From Hybos culiciformis (taxonomy: Eukaryota; Arthropoda; Insecta; Diptera; Hybotidae), in the NCBI GenBank assembly GCA_964007475.1, contig OZ023274.1, forward strand, positions 36,727,816 through 36,791,815: a stretch of DNA of 64,000 nucleotides. The letters are read 5' to 3'. Shown here in pieces: positions 14,036 through 27,487 of this stretch (within the stretch, counting starts at the first letter, position 1; each line of letters starts with the position of its first letter). The position numbers were made by a program, and so were the translations under genes. The notes beneath the pieces were generated by a model, which saw nothing but the letters and a program-made list of their open reading frames with translations, did no database searches and was not told where the DNA came from.

Positions 14036-14499
14036 GGCAATGTGTAAAATGCAAAATATAAGTTCTGTATGGATTGAAATTTTTGTTTCCCGTATTTAAC
14101 GATAACGAACTTTTTTAACGAGTACTAAAAATGAAAAAAATGTTCGTAATAAGAAAATAAACGAAATTTACGTTACAAAAACGTAATTATTCATTATTTT
14201 TCGTTATCTTAACGAGAATGTCATTAACGAACTTTTTTGACGTAATGAGTACGAGCAAATTTTTTTCTGTGAATTTTTAATACAAATTTCAATGTAAATT
14301 TAAATTGTATATTCTTTGAGTAGTTGAGAAATTGTCACGGAGGGACTGTTAAAACAGTGAATAGTTATTTCAAAACTTTTTCAGGCTATTTTCGCGAACC
14401 TACAAATTTTAGGAAACGGTTCGCGCGAATCTTAAATATTTTAAGAAACGGTTCGCGCGAACCGGTGCGAACCGGCTGAATCCCACCACTGGGTATGGG

Positions 14500-17400
14500 C
14501 CACATTTATGAACATTTTTGTATTTAAAATAGTATTTGGAAATTTTTTTGTAGAATCTTTTTATTTCCAACTTTCATCGAATTATGCTTTCAGCCTTCAA
14601 TTATGCTTTCAGCCTTCAAATCCTGACTATCTTTACGTGAAAATAATTTCGACTTTATGACGGTTGTGAGTTTTTAATTCCGAAGTTCGGGGTTGGAGAT
14701 TCTCATGCTTTGTCTCGGATGAAATTTGACCAGATTGTGCATATTTTGGCATTGATGGGAACAAAATAACTTCAATAGTGATAAGCATTTGTGGGTGGGA
14801 CGGACAAACGCATGGACAGAATTTTGAAAACAAATATTTAGTATGTTTTCACATTACGATCGGGCTAAAAATGTATGATTGTTTTAAAATGGTAAGGCTT
14901 CAATATATGTTAATTTATTTCTTTTATTTTTTTTAAGAAAAATATTAGAAAATTTTTTAGATGTCAAATAAAACGAAAAGTATTGTTTATATCCATTTTT
15001 CTGATTAACAAATATTTTTATTAAAGTAGAGGGTAAAAAGATTAAGGACACTCCGTGCCGAGCGTTAACACACATTTATTATCATCATAGACTATAAATA
15101 TTTTTTTACCTTAGTAAACTTAAACTTTAAAATAATTGAGGTAAAGATTGGAAGTTCTATCTGAAATTTTTAGGCTCAGTATATCATGGCATGTGGCTTC
15201 AAGATATTCTAGGCTTTCTACAGAAAAGATGCATTTGAGTTAGAAAGACTATAATAAATGTAATCAGATTTAAGTTTTATCGTAACATAAAAAAGGGCAT
15301 ACAAATTAAAGATTTCATATATTTTAAATATTATAATTATATTTTAAAAACCAAAATTTTTGCCATGCTTCAAACCGCATAATAATAATCATTTATTTAA
15401 AAAAATTTAGGGATGAAGCATTTAAAATCGGATTTGCTGATATACATACCATTCTTATGGGAAATTTCTTTTTGTTTTTTTTTTATCTCAATCACTAAAT
15501 TTTAAATATCTATTTTAACAAAGGATTTCTTTTGTTAAGCTTTTTAGATAAAAATCATCGCATCAGCAGCATAGTGTTAGCGGGCGCTTCACTTGTACAA
15601 TTATTATTACATTAATTTTTTTTTTATGATATTATTTATTGTGAAAAAAAATTATATCTTCCACATAATTTACAAGAAAATCTTATGCTTCGGAGATTAT
15701 TTTGAATTTTTTTGAGGGTTAAATTTTGTTTTAATAATCATGCAATTTAAATCTCTGCAGTAAGAATAAGTAAAATAAAATTAGAATTTAATACTTCAGC
15801 ACGTGCATACAATTTATGTCAAATAGACATTTATATAGTATATAGTTATAGTATATATTTTGAAAAGTTATATTGGGAATCCTGACAATAGTTCATTGTA
15901 TTTTTTTGTTCTAAACTAATTACAGATTGTATAATAAATCTATAATGTATATTATGTATATTTAAATTTTTAGTCGGAATTTCGTTTTGGAAAACTTGAG
16001 CTCCTCATTGCAGTTAAAGTACATTCTTTAGAAGTATGTAATACACAGTCGTTTTTTATTGAATTTAATAGTTCAGAATAGTCGTAACTCAGATACTAAG
16101 CTGTAACAATAAATGTAGAATAAAAGCGAAATTTAACCAAGACGGCTTATAACTTAACATAACGATAAGTCGATGAAATTTTATTTTTACTAATTAGTAA
16201 CTAAAATTCTAAAATTTTAGTGCCCTAATACCAAAAATTTCAACATTTGCCTTTTGAATCAGGATCTCTACAAAGATTTGAGACACAGTAAGTTTAAGCT
16301 TGTAAAATATCCAAAGTTCAATTAATTGTTTTTCTCGCCTAAACAAGTGAAATGATCAAAAATGAATTAAAATTTTAATTTTAAGTTTCTTTTGAATAAA
16401 TTTGAAATAATAATGAAAATAAAATAATTCATATAGCGCAATCTCGAAATAACTATCGATTTTTCTTAACGCCATATTTTATTAAAGAAAGTTTATTTTT
16501 CAATGTTACTTAGCTTTTTGGAGAATTTCTCCCCTATTTTGGAAAAGCTTTTCAATCATTAGAAAAATAATAATAATAATAAAACCACGCCTTTTTATAC
16601 TCAAAATTAATTAAATTTTAAAAATAAAACTTTCTGAATGTTATCATGATGGCGCTACATTGTTAAGAAAGCTTTTAATATAAAAAGTAAACAATTCGTT
16701 TAAAAAATTTTGTCCTTTTTTTTTTTTTCAATTTTGTAAATTAGAAAAAAAAAAAAAACCCAGATCGGTACGATTTTCCTCAATTCAAAATTCCAAATGG
16801 ACAGAATTCTTGTTCTTCGATCATAAATTATTTGTTCACAAAATTTTTTGTTCACAAAATTTTTTATGAACCATATTCATTATGGGTGGATTTAATGAGA
16901 AAAAGTTTTTCAAAATCTATTAAAAGTTTAACTCACTCTATCCACGGATTACGAGGACTATTTTAAAGACATTTATAATTTAAAGAAGAACAAAAAGTTT
17001 TCCGAATGAAAAATAAAAAAATTCGAAAAAAAAAATTTTTTCCTTGACTGAAAAATCAGTAAACGTGCAAATTTAATCTATATGGATCTGTATGTTTTCT
17101 ATGAAATCTGCGCTAAAAGAAAAGCGGATTCTTTGACTTTAGATTCTTGGAAGATGAAATGACTTATCTTCCTTTGCATCAATCTTAATCTTAACATACT
17201 TTTTCTTTGTTAAAAGAAAGATTTCTTCATCATTTTAGTTCGTTTCATTAACTAATTTCCTGACTTTTTTCAATGCTCTTTTAAATCCAACAATCCATAT
17301 ATAACATCCAAAAAATCCAATAAAATATTATGTACACGTGCACAAATTCAATCCATCTCCCCAATTTGATTTTCATTTATATTTATTAGCAATAGATTAA

Positions 17401-20400
17401 CATTCTATTTCTATATATATAATGCGTATAATCCTTGACAACCAACATAGATATGTATATTTGCTAAGATTTTTCAAAATTATTTTATGGATCTTTTGAG
17501 AATGTTGAAAATGTAATCATAGTTATATATTATATTTTTTTCAATAAACCCACCGAAAATCTGATCAAATAATCGGTCAATGTACGAAACTGATAAAAAG
17601 TAAAAAATTTTCGAAACTAAAAATAATAGTAGTACCTTTCTATAGCTTTCGCATAAAAGTAAATAATTTTGTGATCCTTTGTGGACAGGACTAAAAAATA
17701 TTTTCATTTATATGCAAAAAAAAAAGCTTTCTTGGGAAAAACTTTGCTTTCCTCATAGTAAAAGTTTTTATATATAAAACGACTATTATTAACGAAGGTT
17801 TATGGCTTCGAATGGCTTCCGTCATCATATTATTATGATATACATATAATTTCAATCACCATGGTTGTATCAAAACCCCTATTTCTATATTTTTTTTGAA
17901 CACGTGTCCAAAAGAATTTTTTTATTTCATTTTTATGATTTTCTTAAAAGTTGCCTCCATCATTATACATACTATATTATATGTATGTTATGTATATATG
18001 ATGTATGTATATTTATATATAAAAATAAGTTTATAATACGTACTATGTTATAATTTATGTACCTACGTATGTTTCTTTTTTTCATTTTAATAATAAAAGC
18101 ATTTCTCAATTTGCTTTACTTTCTTTTTCTATTCACTTCTTATGACGAGCATAAGAATTTTCTTTAATATATGAATTGAACACTTGCATGTTGTTTACCC
18201 GTTCAAAGACCCAACCATGTGTCTAGGTTTTTAATTTTTTTTTTTTTTGTTTTTTAATCGTAAAGATTTTTATATTATTTTTATACTTTTTATAATAATA
18301 TAAAATATTTCAATTTAAGGGGAAAAAAATATACATATTTAAGCATAATATAAAGTATGTACATAGATGCTATATTTTTACGTACAATAATATGTATAAT
18401 AATAAGTCTAGATATGCATTTTATATTTTAGATGGTGACAATATAAAATTCTAGATTTGTTTTAAATTTTTTTTTTATTTTAGAATTCAAGATATCTGAC
18501 AACTTCACAACACTAAATAAAATATAAGTAAAATTATAAAATAAACAAGTCAGACAAATTTTGTCCAAGTTCATGTAAATAAAATTTTTATAAATAAAAT
18601 GTGTAATACATACTGTACATATATTGTGTTTATGTATGACAAACTTTTAAAAGTATGTACATTGGACAAGTACATAATGCAAACGTGCTTAAGTGGTATT
18701 TCCATTAGAATTTATATTAAATTGATGAAATGAATTTTTTTTTTCTGTCAATAGAAAGAAATCTATACGCAGGTTTTTGAAATAAAAAGTTTGATTAAAG
18801 AGTAAGGTTTGAAAAAAAAAGTATTTTTTTATAGGGAATAGTAGTAAGTTTTATAATCAAACACAATTGGAAGTTTTTGTTAAAAATTTTAATTTTTGAT
18901 TTGAAACAAAAACAATATAAAATTTTTTATATAATTCACTGACAAACTAATCAGTACTACTTCAACTAAAGATATTTTGTTTCAAAAATCAAAATCTTTG
19001 AGAATTCTTTAGATTGTACATAATGCTTTTATTCATTATCTTCATAATTTTAGAAATAGAGTATAAGATATTTTCTTCTATCCAACATACACTAGATTGC
19101 AACACTCGAGTTTATTTATTCGTATTTTGTATTATTTTTTTAGATTTGTATATAATTAATAAATTTTCTTTATATTAATCAATAAACAATCCCAATCGAG
19201 CTATTATAGATTATGATTGGGATTTATTATTATTTTTATATTTTTGTTTAGAGATAAACAAAAAATCGAATTGACTAACTTAAAGTGATGCAATATGCTG
19301 AAAACAAAGTTAATAATATATTAAAGTGAAATAGTAAAAATAAACAAAAATAATTTTAATATTATATTTATTTATTTTTTCTTTGTTTGTGTCAGTAATT
19401 AAAGTTTTGTTCTCATAAAAGTACTTAAAATATGGTTCTGGAAATGTTAATTAATTTTTTTTAAATTATTATATTTTAGACAAATAGTATATAAAAATTT
19501 TCTAAACATTATAAATGAATGAAAAAATATTAAATCAAATTTATCAATTATTTTTATACAAGAAAGTCTATTTAGTATTATATTTAATTTATAGAATGAA
19601 ATGTAAGCTGTATAATGGTTATAGGTTTTTATGATCTCAAAATTATGAAGTCAATTTACGGGAAGACAGTGCCATTATATTATTGTTTAAAATATCAATT
19701 GTTTATATTATTATTTTAAATCTATTTTACAATTATCTCATAATTGATTTCACATATTATATAAGGGAATCATAAATCATCCCCCTATTAGCCCTTGAAT
19801 GAACCTTTCATCAATGCATTTAATAGTTTAATAGTGTTACGTGTTTTTATGATTCTTTCAATTTATGTGAAAAACATTTTTTTTATTCCATATATACGCA
19901 ATATTCATTCTCAATATAATTCTGACTTTTTAAGTAATTCACATTTTATAAAGAAATCTAAACTAAAAGTTAAAAATTTTTACCCTAAGAATACATCTAT
20001 ATAACCAACCCTAACTAACTTTGCAATGTTTTTGAAAAAATTATGAATAAAACATAAACTCTTTATTTTTAATGGTATACGTATATATGTTACATGGTGT
20101 GGTTTTTTTTGAGGAAAATTTCCTGGTATATTTGGAAACATAAAACCATTATAACTTGAAAATTGTGAAAACAAAATGAAAATATAAGAATATTTATACA
20201 TTCCCTTTCTCTTGGGGAGTCCATAGAAAAGAAAAATTATTATTATGGATCATGAATATAAGATCCTTATTAACTTCGACACACCCAAGTATTTGTATTT
20301 TTGGAGTTTAAATAAAAACTTTTTTTTTTTTATACAGATGTGTATTTTAGAGAATTAAAATCTTTTCTGAAATTAAATGTGACCATCAGTGAATTTAGTG

Positions 20401-23395
20401 GTCTGAAAGGCATAAATCCTTTCCATGGGACTTTTTTACTCTCTTTTTCTATCAAAAAATTAAATTCCTTAAAAACCGTTATTCGAGTTGAAATTTTACT
20501 ATAATGCATTGTCATCGACTACGAGTTGATTAGATTAAGAGAAGTGGGTCAATTTTCACTTCTTAAATTCCAGAACCAAGCTAATATAAGTGATTTAAAA
20601 ATATAGTGAGATTGTCTTGAAAACTACTAGTTTAATTGATTTAACTAAAACAATAGATCATACTTATATTTAGGTAATGAAAAAATAAATCCTTCAAATA
20701 TACTACCTTTAAGAATATAAGGTCTGTTAAATTTGTTACAATGAGTTATGGAACTACCTTGAATAGAATTAGTTACATAAGTTGGTTTAATTCAGTCTGT
20801 GCTGTTTTTAGCATATAAGTAATTTGTCCATTGTCCATTTCAAGTAAGTGTTTGTATTGATTTGGGTTGAAAATAAATTAAAAACTTCAAATACTAACCT
20901 TAATCCATATCTGTCGTTAGTTTGCACGTGCACAATTTGGTTAAAATGATGTTAGAATTGGGGGTTTCTAATTCATTTTTTTTTTATTATTATTAATTTT
21001 TTTTTTTTCCTTATGGATTTTAAAAACTCTTTTTTCAAACGTACACAAAAAAGAACTTTTACATACAATATTAAAGTTCTCATATTAAAGCCCTTTGGTA
21101 TTATAATTTTTTTTTTTCATAATTCAAGATGTTTAGTTTAGAATTTAGGTACATTATTAAAGTAATTCGGGAACATGTTAATTGAAGCAATGTCTAGCTA
21201 GGATTTATTGAATAATTTCATTTATATTCTTCCCTTACTTAATGTAATCATTAAATGTTATAGAAATTAAAATCGTCATAATTTTCTTTCGACTCACCTT
21301 TAATCCAAAGCTTTATAGATATACGATGTACAAACTTCGGAAAACAATATCATACTTATTAATGAAGCTTCAATTAAATTTAATTTTTACTACAAATGTC
21401 TTTATGAACAATAAAATATTACAGAATTATATTGCCTGTTTTAGAAAGAGGTTATTTATATTGTGTCAAATGATACATCATTATTTTTGTTAATAACTTT
21501 AATCATTTTTAAAAACCAAATGAATTAAGATTTCTAGTCAGAATTATTATTATAATAGTTTATGTAAATGTTTATATAAATATAAAATTGTTGTTGTTTG
21601 TATTTATTTTCGTCTTTATTAATGTATATAATGATAATTTCTACCCCTCAATTTGAAAGGATATAATTTCTATTGGGAATACTAATATATGTGCGTATAT
21701 CGTACAAGTCTTTAAAAAATTAATCTCATATAAAAGCTCAGATTACATTTTTATTTGGTCACGGATATTTGTTTGCACAATTTATAGTTGATGGTTATTA
21801 AAAGAAATAATATATGTATATTATAGAATCAAAATCATTAAGCATATCGACAATATTTTGATAAAATTGACCAAATTCGAAACAATAAAACATCTGTGAA
21901 TTGAATTTTCTTCTAGGGTGGATGGACTTTACGCTTTTCGAGCACAATAATATCCGGATTAAGTATTTTCACTTGTGTCACATTTATATAAATTATTATC
22001 AAATTTAAATTTAAACGGGATTGAAAATTTTTAAGATTGTCACAATGAGTTAAAATAAGTTTTATTCTTAATATTCTTTAGCAGTTCGATCAAAGGATTT
22101 GCTCCGTTGATTAAAAACTTGTTTCATATTTATAATCTGATTCAAATTTATAGAATATGTGAAATTAAAACTTTTTTCGTCTTAGGTCAATTTTAAAGTA
22201 ATAACGACGATATTAAGCTTTGAAGATCTTGTTTACGAATAATAAGTATGTATATCATAAAATATTATTAATGATTACGTTTTTTATTTTTTTATAAATT
22301 GTTCAATAATTATATAAAATTAATGTCATAAAATCCTCTTGTTTTCTGAGTTTCTCCTCTACATTTGGCGCTAGGAAAATGGTTAAGTTAACAATTTCCC
22401 TCTGTACTTTCTTTAAATCATTCACTGATTAAGTTCTTTCATATTCCATTTTTAATTGCTTTCTTCGTTTCCGTAACTCATCCTTAAACGAGCTTAATCC
22501 TACAAAATACATTCATTATAGTGTTGTATGTATAGAAACAAAAGTTTTCAGTAAAAACGAACGAACTAATATTATTTAATTATAATTTTTATAACATGTT
22601 TTATTTGTAAAATAATTTTTGATAACATACTTCTTAAATTAATTTTTTTCTATAGTTTTTAGAAGAGACCAACTAATGGAAAAATCAAATTAAAAACTTC
22701 AATATAATATGAAAATTCATTTCACGTCATATGCCGTTTTGAAATTTCGAAAATAAATATATACAAAAAAAATTTTATTTACAAATAAATTAACCAAATG
22801 TTCAACAAAATAAGTTTGTATGTACAACAGTAGATTCATTAATGTATATTTGGATAAGTATATCTGATGTTAGTGCTTTCAAGGAGTGCATTTATTTTGA
22901 TGATGTCTATACATTATTTTATATTATTTTGTCATACAATGAAGTTTACCAATTGTTATTGTGTTATGACAAAATTGAAACAAATGGCGAATACTTTTAA
23001 AAATAATTAAAAAAAACTGTTAAATAAAGAATTTGTAATTTTATTGATTCACTCACATTTGAATTTGCACATTTTTAAGTTGACATATTTATAATATATA
23101 CTTATACTCACTTCAGTAAATCTAGGATTATTCGAATAAAATTTTTTTTTCAAATACATACAATGTTTTAGAATTCGCTCACTCTTTTTATAGATAGGAT
23201 GAAACATTATGACAAGTAAAGTCAGTAAATATTTATTTTTATTTTAATTTATCTAAAAAGTTATGTTAAAAAAAATTATTTTCTTGAATGTTCGACTAGT
23301 TCTTACGTTTCGTTCAGTTTCTAAATTTTATCAGGTTTATAAGAAAATACTTAATTTTAATGTTTATCCCGTTTTCCATCAAAAATGCGAAAGAG
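14500..23395. other. AT-rich noncoding stretch
   Basis: This is almost 9 kb without a supported gene or transposon, the emptiest part of the window. Minor features are the 19-bp duplication at 14581, a doubled TTCACAAAATTTTTTGTTCA near 16850 and a small hairpin (TCCCAATC..GATTGGGA) near 19180-19220. It could be intergenic or part of a long intron. Confidence 0.65.
14581..14618 (+). repeat. 19-bp tandem duplication
   Basis: ATTATGCTTTCAGCCTTCA is repeated exactly twice, about 90 bp to the right of the hAT element. Confidence 0.92.
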
Positions 23396-23404
23396 AGTAT
23401 ATGT

Positions 23405-23953
23405 AGAGAGTCACGTTCCCCGTATTATTTTTGTTCCCGAGAAACGGGAAATTTTAAATTCGTTTTCCCGGGAATCCCGGGAAACCCGCGAAAGTAAAGA
23501 AAAAGATTAAGGGTGAAATCTGTAAAAGTGTTAAAAATATATGAAAACCACAATTGAAAAAAACAAATTTAATTCATAAAATAAAAAATTATAATAAAAA
23601 AACATTAACCGGAAATAAACCTAAAAAACTTTTTCATTATGTAATTATATTATAAAATTTTTAATTTGAGTTTAAAAAATAAGTTTTTAAAAACGAAAGG
23701 CAGTTCAGGCAACAATCACTTAAATTTGATCTTTTTTTGGTGCTTTGGAAACAAAATTTCGTTCAATAATATTTTTGTTTCGTTTCGTTTTGATTTAAAA
23801 GAGAATAGAACCAAAATGAACAGAATATTATCCTTTTCAAACAATTATTTTTTTCCCGGGAATTCCCGCTCGGTATTCCCGGGAAACGGGAAATAAATAA
23901 TTCAAAATTTCCCGGGAATTCCCGGGCTGGAATTCCCGGGAAAGGACTCTATA
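23405..23953. mobile_element. TIR element with TTCCCGGGAA subterminal arrays
   Basis: Multiple copies of TTCCCGGGAA/CCCGGGAAT-type motifs cluster within about 80 bp of each end and are absent from the AT-rich middle. The ends (AGAGTC..GTTCCCCG and GGGAAAGGACTCT) are imperfect inverted complements. The direct repeat AGTATATGT at 23396-23404 and 23954-23962 is a candidate 9-bp target duplication, but it requires a few unpaired bases at the tips. The 9-bp size suggests a Mutator/foldback-type element. A 76-residue open frame inside is not conserved protein. Confidence 0.75.
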
Positions 23954-24226
23954 AGTATATGTTATCATTTTTTTTCCTGTTTTTAAGTTACTTGGCCGAT
24001 TTCAATGCCACAATATTCGTAATCGTAATATTGTTTACTTTCATCGAAGTCAAAGCTTGAGATTCTCCGAGTCCAGATCAAATGCTTAGTAAACGTGGAT
24101 TACGGTAATCTCAAAAAATTATTAAACCCCGATTATGAACAAGAATTTCTGAAGTACTGAAAGCAGATTTCGATGGAAATTTGTAGTAGAAATATTTAAT
24201 AAAATTATGGAAATTATTTTTTTTTT

Positions 24227-24679
24227 TTATTAAAGTTACCAAATCACTAGGTGGGATACCTTTTATACTATAAGAAGTATGGATTTGGTAATGAGTAAAG
24301 GAAGTTTAGACGGGATTAAAAAGTGGGACAGTTAGTAGGTAATTATTTAAACTCTTCTTAAAGCGGCGCAAGTCGTAAATCAAGCGTTCGCCAGCTGTCG
24401 GGAAAAATTTTGATAGGAGAGCTTTCCACATCCTCGAGGTGCGAATTGAAAACGAATCTCCAAAGCTCGTTCTATCACATCTGGGACCTTTTACGAAATA
24501 TGGGTGTGACGTTGAAGCGGTACGTGTTTGGCGTGAAAATAATTGAAGTAGTGGAAGAAGGGCCTTTACTTCCAGGGAACACGTATCCGTTCCAACAAGG
24601 TATTTATAGAAAATTGAAAGTGAACCTACATTACACCGGTGATTGAGTGATGTTAATGATCTGGTGGTTTGGTGATTAT
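24227..24679 (-). mobile_element. Poly(A)-ended dispersed repeat B, copy 1
   Basis: This copy of about 450 bp aligns with 26459-26874 along almost its whole length, with scattered substitutions and small indels. It is much richer in GC than its surroundings (for example AAAGCGGCGCAAGTC and CTTCCAGGGAACACGTATC). On the minus strand it ends GGTAACTTTAATAAA followed by a run of A, the mark of a retroposed sequence. It could be a SINE, a LINE 3' end or a copied transcript; I recognise no protein or strong Pol III box. Confidence 0.8.
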
Positions 24680-26458
24680 TTTAATTCCAAAAGTTCAAAG
24701 TTAATAATGTTCTATGTATATTTTTTAAATTTATTCAAATTATATTCTTCTAGTCACTAATTAATTTTAAAATTATAAAAAAATTAAATTAGTAATGGTT
24801 AGAAAACCTGCAAAACCTTTTAATATTTCACATATAGAAAAAACTTGATCTTATGATTCAAAATAACAACCCTTCTATTAGATTTACTTAGTACATTATG
24901 ATTTGGTAAAACCTACAACGAATCAATGAGAATATACGTAAACATATTTACCAAATGGCAAAACATTCAACCCTCTTGATTTTTACGAATAAAAAAAAAA
25001 AAATATAATAATAATAGTAATAATAAAAAATATAACACATTGTTTACAATCCCTCAAATTGTATGGTTTCTTTTGAGAGGATTTATTATTGAGACTTTCA
25101 AGAAAAATACAAGCATTTTTATAAGTTTTCTAACTGAAATTGATTGCGATGCATTTCATTTATTCAAAAAAAAAATTATATCGTGAGGGTGTTTATTGCA
25201 CATTGGCATATTAGAGAAATTGTTAGATAAGTGACTTTTTAGCCTGTTTGTGTTTACCTATTTTTTTGGGGTTATTAAACGCGATGTGAATAAAAAGGGT
25301 ACTTGAGTTTTATAAAATAATTTATATCAAGATAGGTGAAAAAGTGCTGTTAATGAAAACTATCGCCATTTGATAACATTTATTAAAAATTATAATTTTT
25401 TTTAATAATGATTTACAGTAAATAAATTTGGAATACGGAGTCCAAAATAGGATTATGCCAATCAGTCAACCATCTTCACGATACGTATCTTAAAAATTAA
25501 ATTAAAGATTTTTAAGGAAAATCGTCTTTGTGGTAACCTCTCAAATAGTGATCTTTGATTCCACGGAATAACAATTTAATATTGTTAGTCTGATGTTTAT
25601 TCAAGTTTTTATATAGTTTTATGCCAAAGAACCGACGGACTGTGAACATAAACCAATTATTTCACGATACTATTGCCTTAAATTAAATTATGATGCTTCC
25701 TCCGTTCAGTATGATAGTAAAATGTTCAAGTTTTAATCATACAAATGTTTAAAAAAAAAAACAAATTTTTTTGCAAATCATACATCAATGCAAAAATATG
25801 TACAATGTACGTATATAGAACGTTTTGGCTTTTACCTAAATTAAATGACACATGGACACATTTATCTGATGTTAAATTTTTATAAAATTTCTACATATTG
25901 AGATATCATTTTCGAATTCCTCCCTTATGGTGTAAAATTTTTGATTTTATACGACAAATGTTATTTCAATGTTTTAAATTAAAACTATATATAAGGGATT
26001 ATAAAATAAAGAAAAATAAATATTTTATTTTAAAATTAATTTTTATATTTTTGTGTATTGTATATAAAGTAACATAAGGTTTTTAATTTGAAAAAAAAAA
26101 AAATAAATAAATAAAAGTAAAGGATAAAAAAAATATTAAGAAGTAAACTAATTGCTCATTAGCTTAATCCGTATCTTCTTCTTTGGGAAAAAATAATTCT
26201 GAAGAGTGTGGTAAAAATTCAAATTTGAAAGATTTTATTCATTTCAAATAAATAATATCCTGTAAGCTTCAAGTACATTTTATAATATATGATACGATTT
26301 CAATTAAACTTTATTCCTATTTTTTTCATGTCATCTTCAAGAACACAAAAGAGGGCTATTTTCAAACTTAAATCATGATAATTTGTTTCGAAATAGAACA
26401 TAGCTTTAAAAACTCATTTATCAAATTTTTGACTAAATTTACATTTTTTTTTAAATTT

Positions 26459-26874
26459 TTTATTAAAGTTACCAAATCACTAGGTACCTTTTATACTATA
26501 ATAAGTATGGATTTGATAGTGAGGACAGGAAGTTTAGACGGGATTAAAAAGTGGTCTTCTTAAAGCGGCGCAAGTCATAAATCAAGCGTCCGTCAGCTGT
26601 CGGGAACAGTTTTGATGGAAGAAGATTCTCGAGGTGCGAATTGAAAACGAATCTCCGAAGCTCGTTCTATCACATCTGAGAATTTTGACGAAGTATGGGT
26701 GTGATGTTGAAGCGATACGTGTTTGGCATGAAAATACTTGAAGTAGAGGAAGTAGGGCCTTTACTTCCAGGGAACACGTATCTGTTCCAACAAGGTATTT
26801 TTAGAAAATGGAAAGTGAACCTACATTACGACGGTGATTGAGTAATGTTAATGAGCTGGTGGTTTGGTGATTAT
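26459..26874 (-). mobile_element. Poly(A)-ended dispersed repeat B, copy 2
   Basis: This copy of about 415 bp is homologous to 24227-24679, in the same orientation and 2.2 kb away. It lacks several short stretches present in copy 1 (for example after GGTACC, and part of the TTTAAACTCTTC region). Homology starts at TTATTAAAGTTACC after a T-rich stretch and stops at GGTGATTAT. Sequence outside these limits is not shared, which supports two separate insertions rather than a segmental duplication. Confidence 0.8.
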
Positions 26875-27487
26875 CAATTAATCTAATAACTTTGTCCAGG
26901 TACATACTGTTATCGTTAAAGTTTTCTTTTCATTTCTGTCACATCACAATCATTAAATGTTGGAATTTTTCATGTTTGATTTAATATACTAGCATCAAGT
27001 TAAAAATGAATAAATTAACATGTATAAGTATCTCTTATTATAACTTTTGAATTGTTGTTATTAGATTTAGAGATATAGATACGCAGTATTACAATCACAT
27101 AATAAACAGGTGTAAAACAATATTATAAGATACAACAATAATATTGTTTAATAAGATATATTGAAATATAATAAACATATTACAATTCATAGTTTTCTTA
27201 TGAAAAAAAAATTATTATCCAATTTGCAATAAGATGAAAATATAATAAATTGAAAAAATACCAGAAGCCAATATAGATTTTTTGTTACCGTATCATTATA
27301 TAAATATATGTATGTGCATGCACGTATATATCAGAATATATGTGTACATAACACGTCATTGAATTTTCCTAAGCTGTTTAGCAATTATGGATTAAATGTA
27401 CATACATTTCATATTCATATTAATCACCGTTTCGATACATTCAAGAAAAACACGTTGCAATTGGAAATAATATTGATTAGAATATAG

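Larger units (their letters stand above)
13495..14271 (-). mobile_element. Nested TIR element with AACGAA arrays, tRNA-like head and A/T tract
   Basis: Inverted ends start CACAGAAAAAAATTTGCTCG on the left and are mirrored by CGAGCAAATTTTTTTCTGTG on the right. Both subterminal regions are built from AACGAA/TTCGTT motifs facing opposite ways. The interior holds a very long T-rich tract (A-rich on the minus strand) and a tRNA-like segment at 13955-14035. The target duplication is unclear (AA on both sides at most). It interrupts the hAT element and so inserted later. Confidence 0.8.
13158..14491. mobile_element. Non-autonomous hAT element with 8-bp target duplication
   Basis: The ends are CAGTGGTGGGATTCA and TGAATCCCACCACTG, exact inverted complements, flanked by the 8-bp direct repeat GGTATGGG (13150-13157 and 14492-14499). 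The CAG..CTG ends and 8-bp duplication are diagnostic of the hAT superfamily. Subterminal GGTTCGC/GCGAACC motifs repeat inside both ends, as is known for hAT transposase-binding regions. A second TIR element (13495-14271) sits inside it. No transposase remnant is seen. Confidence 0.92.

Noticed and set aside
24410..24646. 78-residue open frame in repeat B
   Set aside because: It is on the strand opposite to the poly(A) end, is disrupted in the second copy and matches no family I recognise.
24227..26874. A pair of LTRs bounding an internal region
   Set aside because: The repeats do not begin TG or end CA, they carry a poly(A) end, no primer-binding site or polypurine tract is evident, and the DNA between them has no retroviral-type coding.
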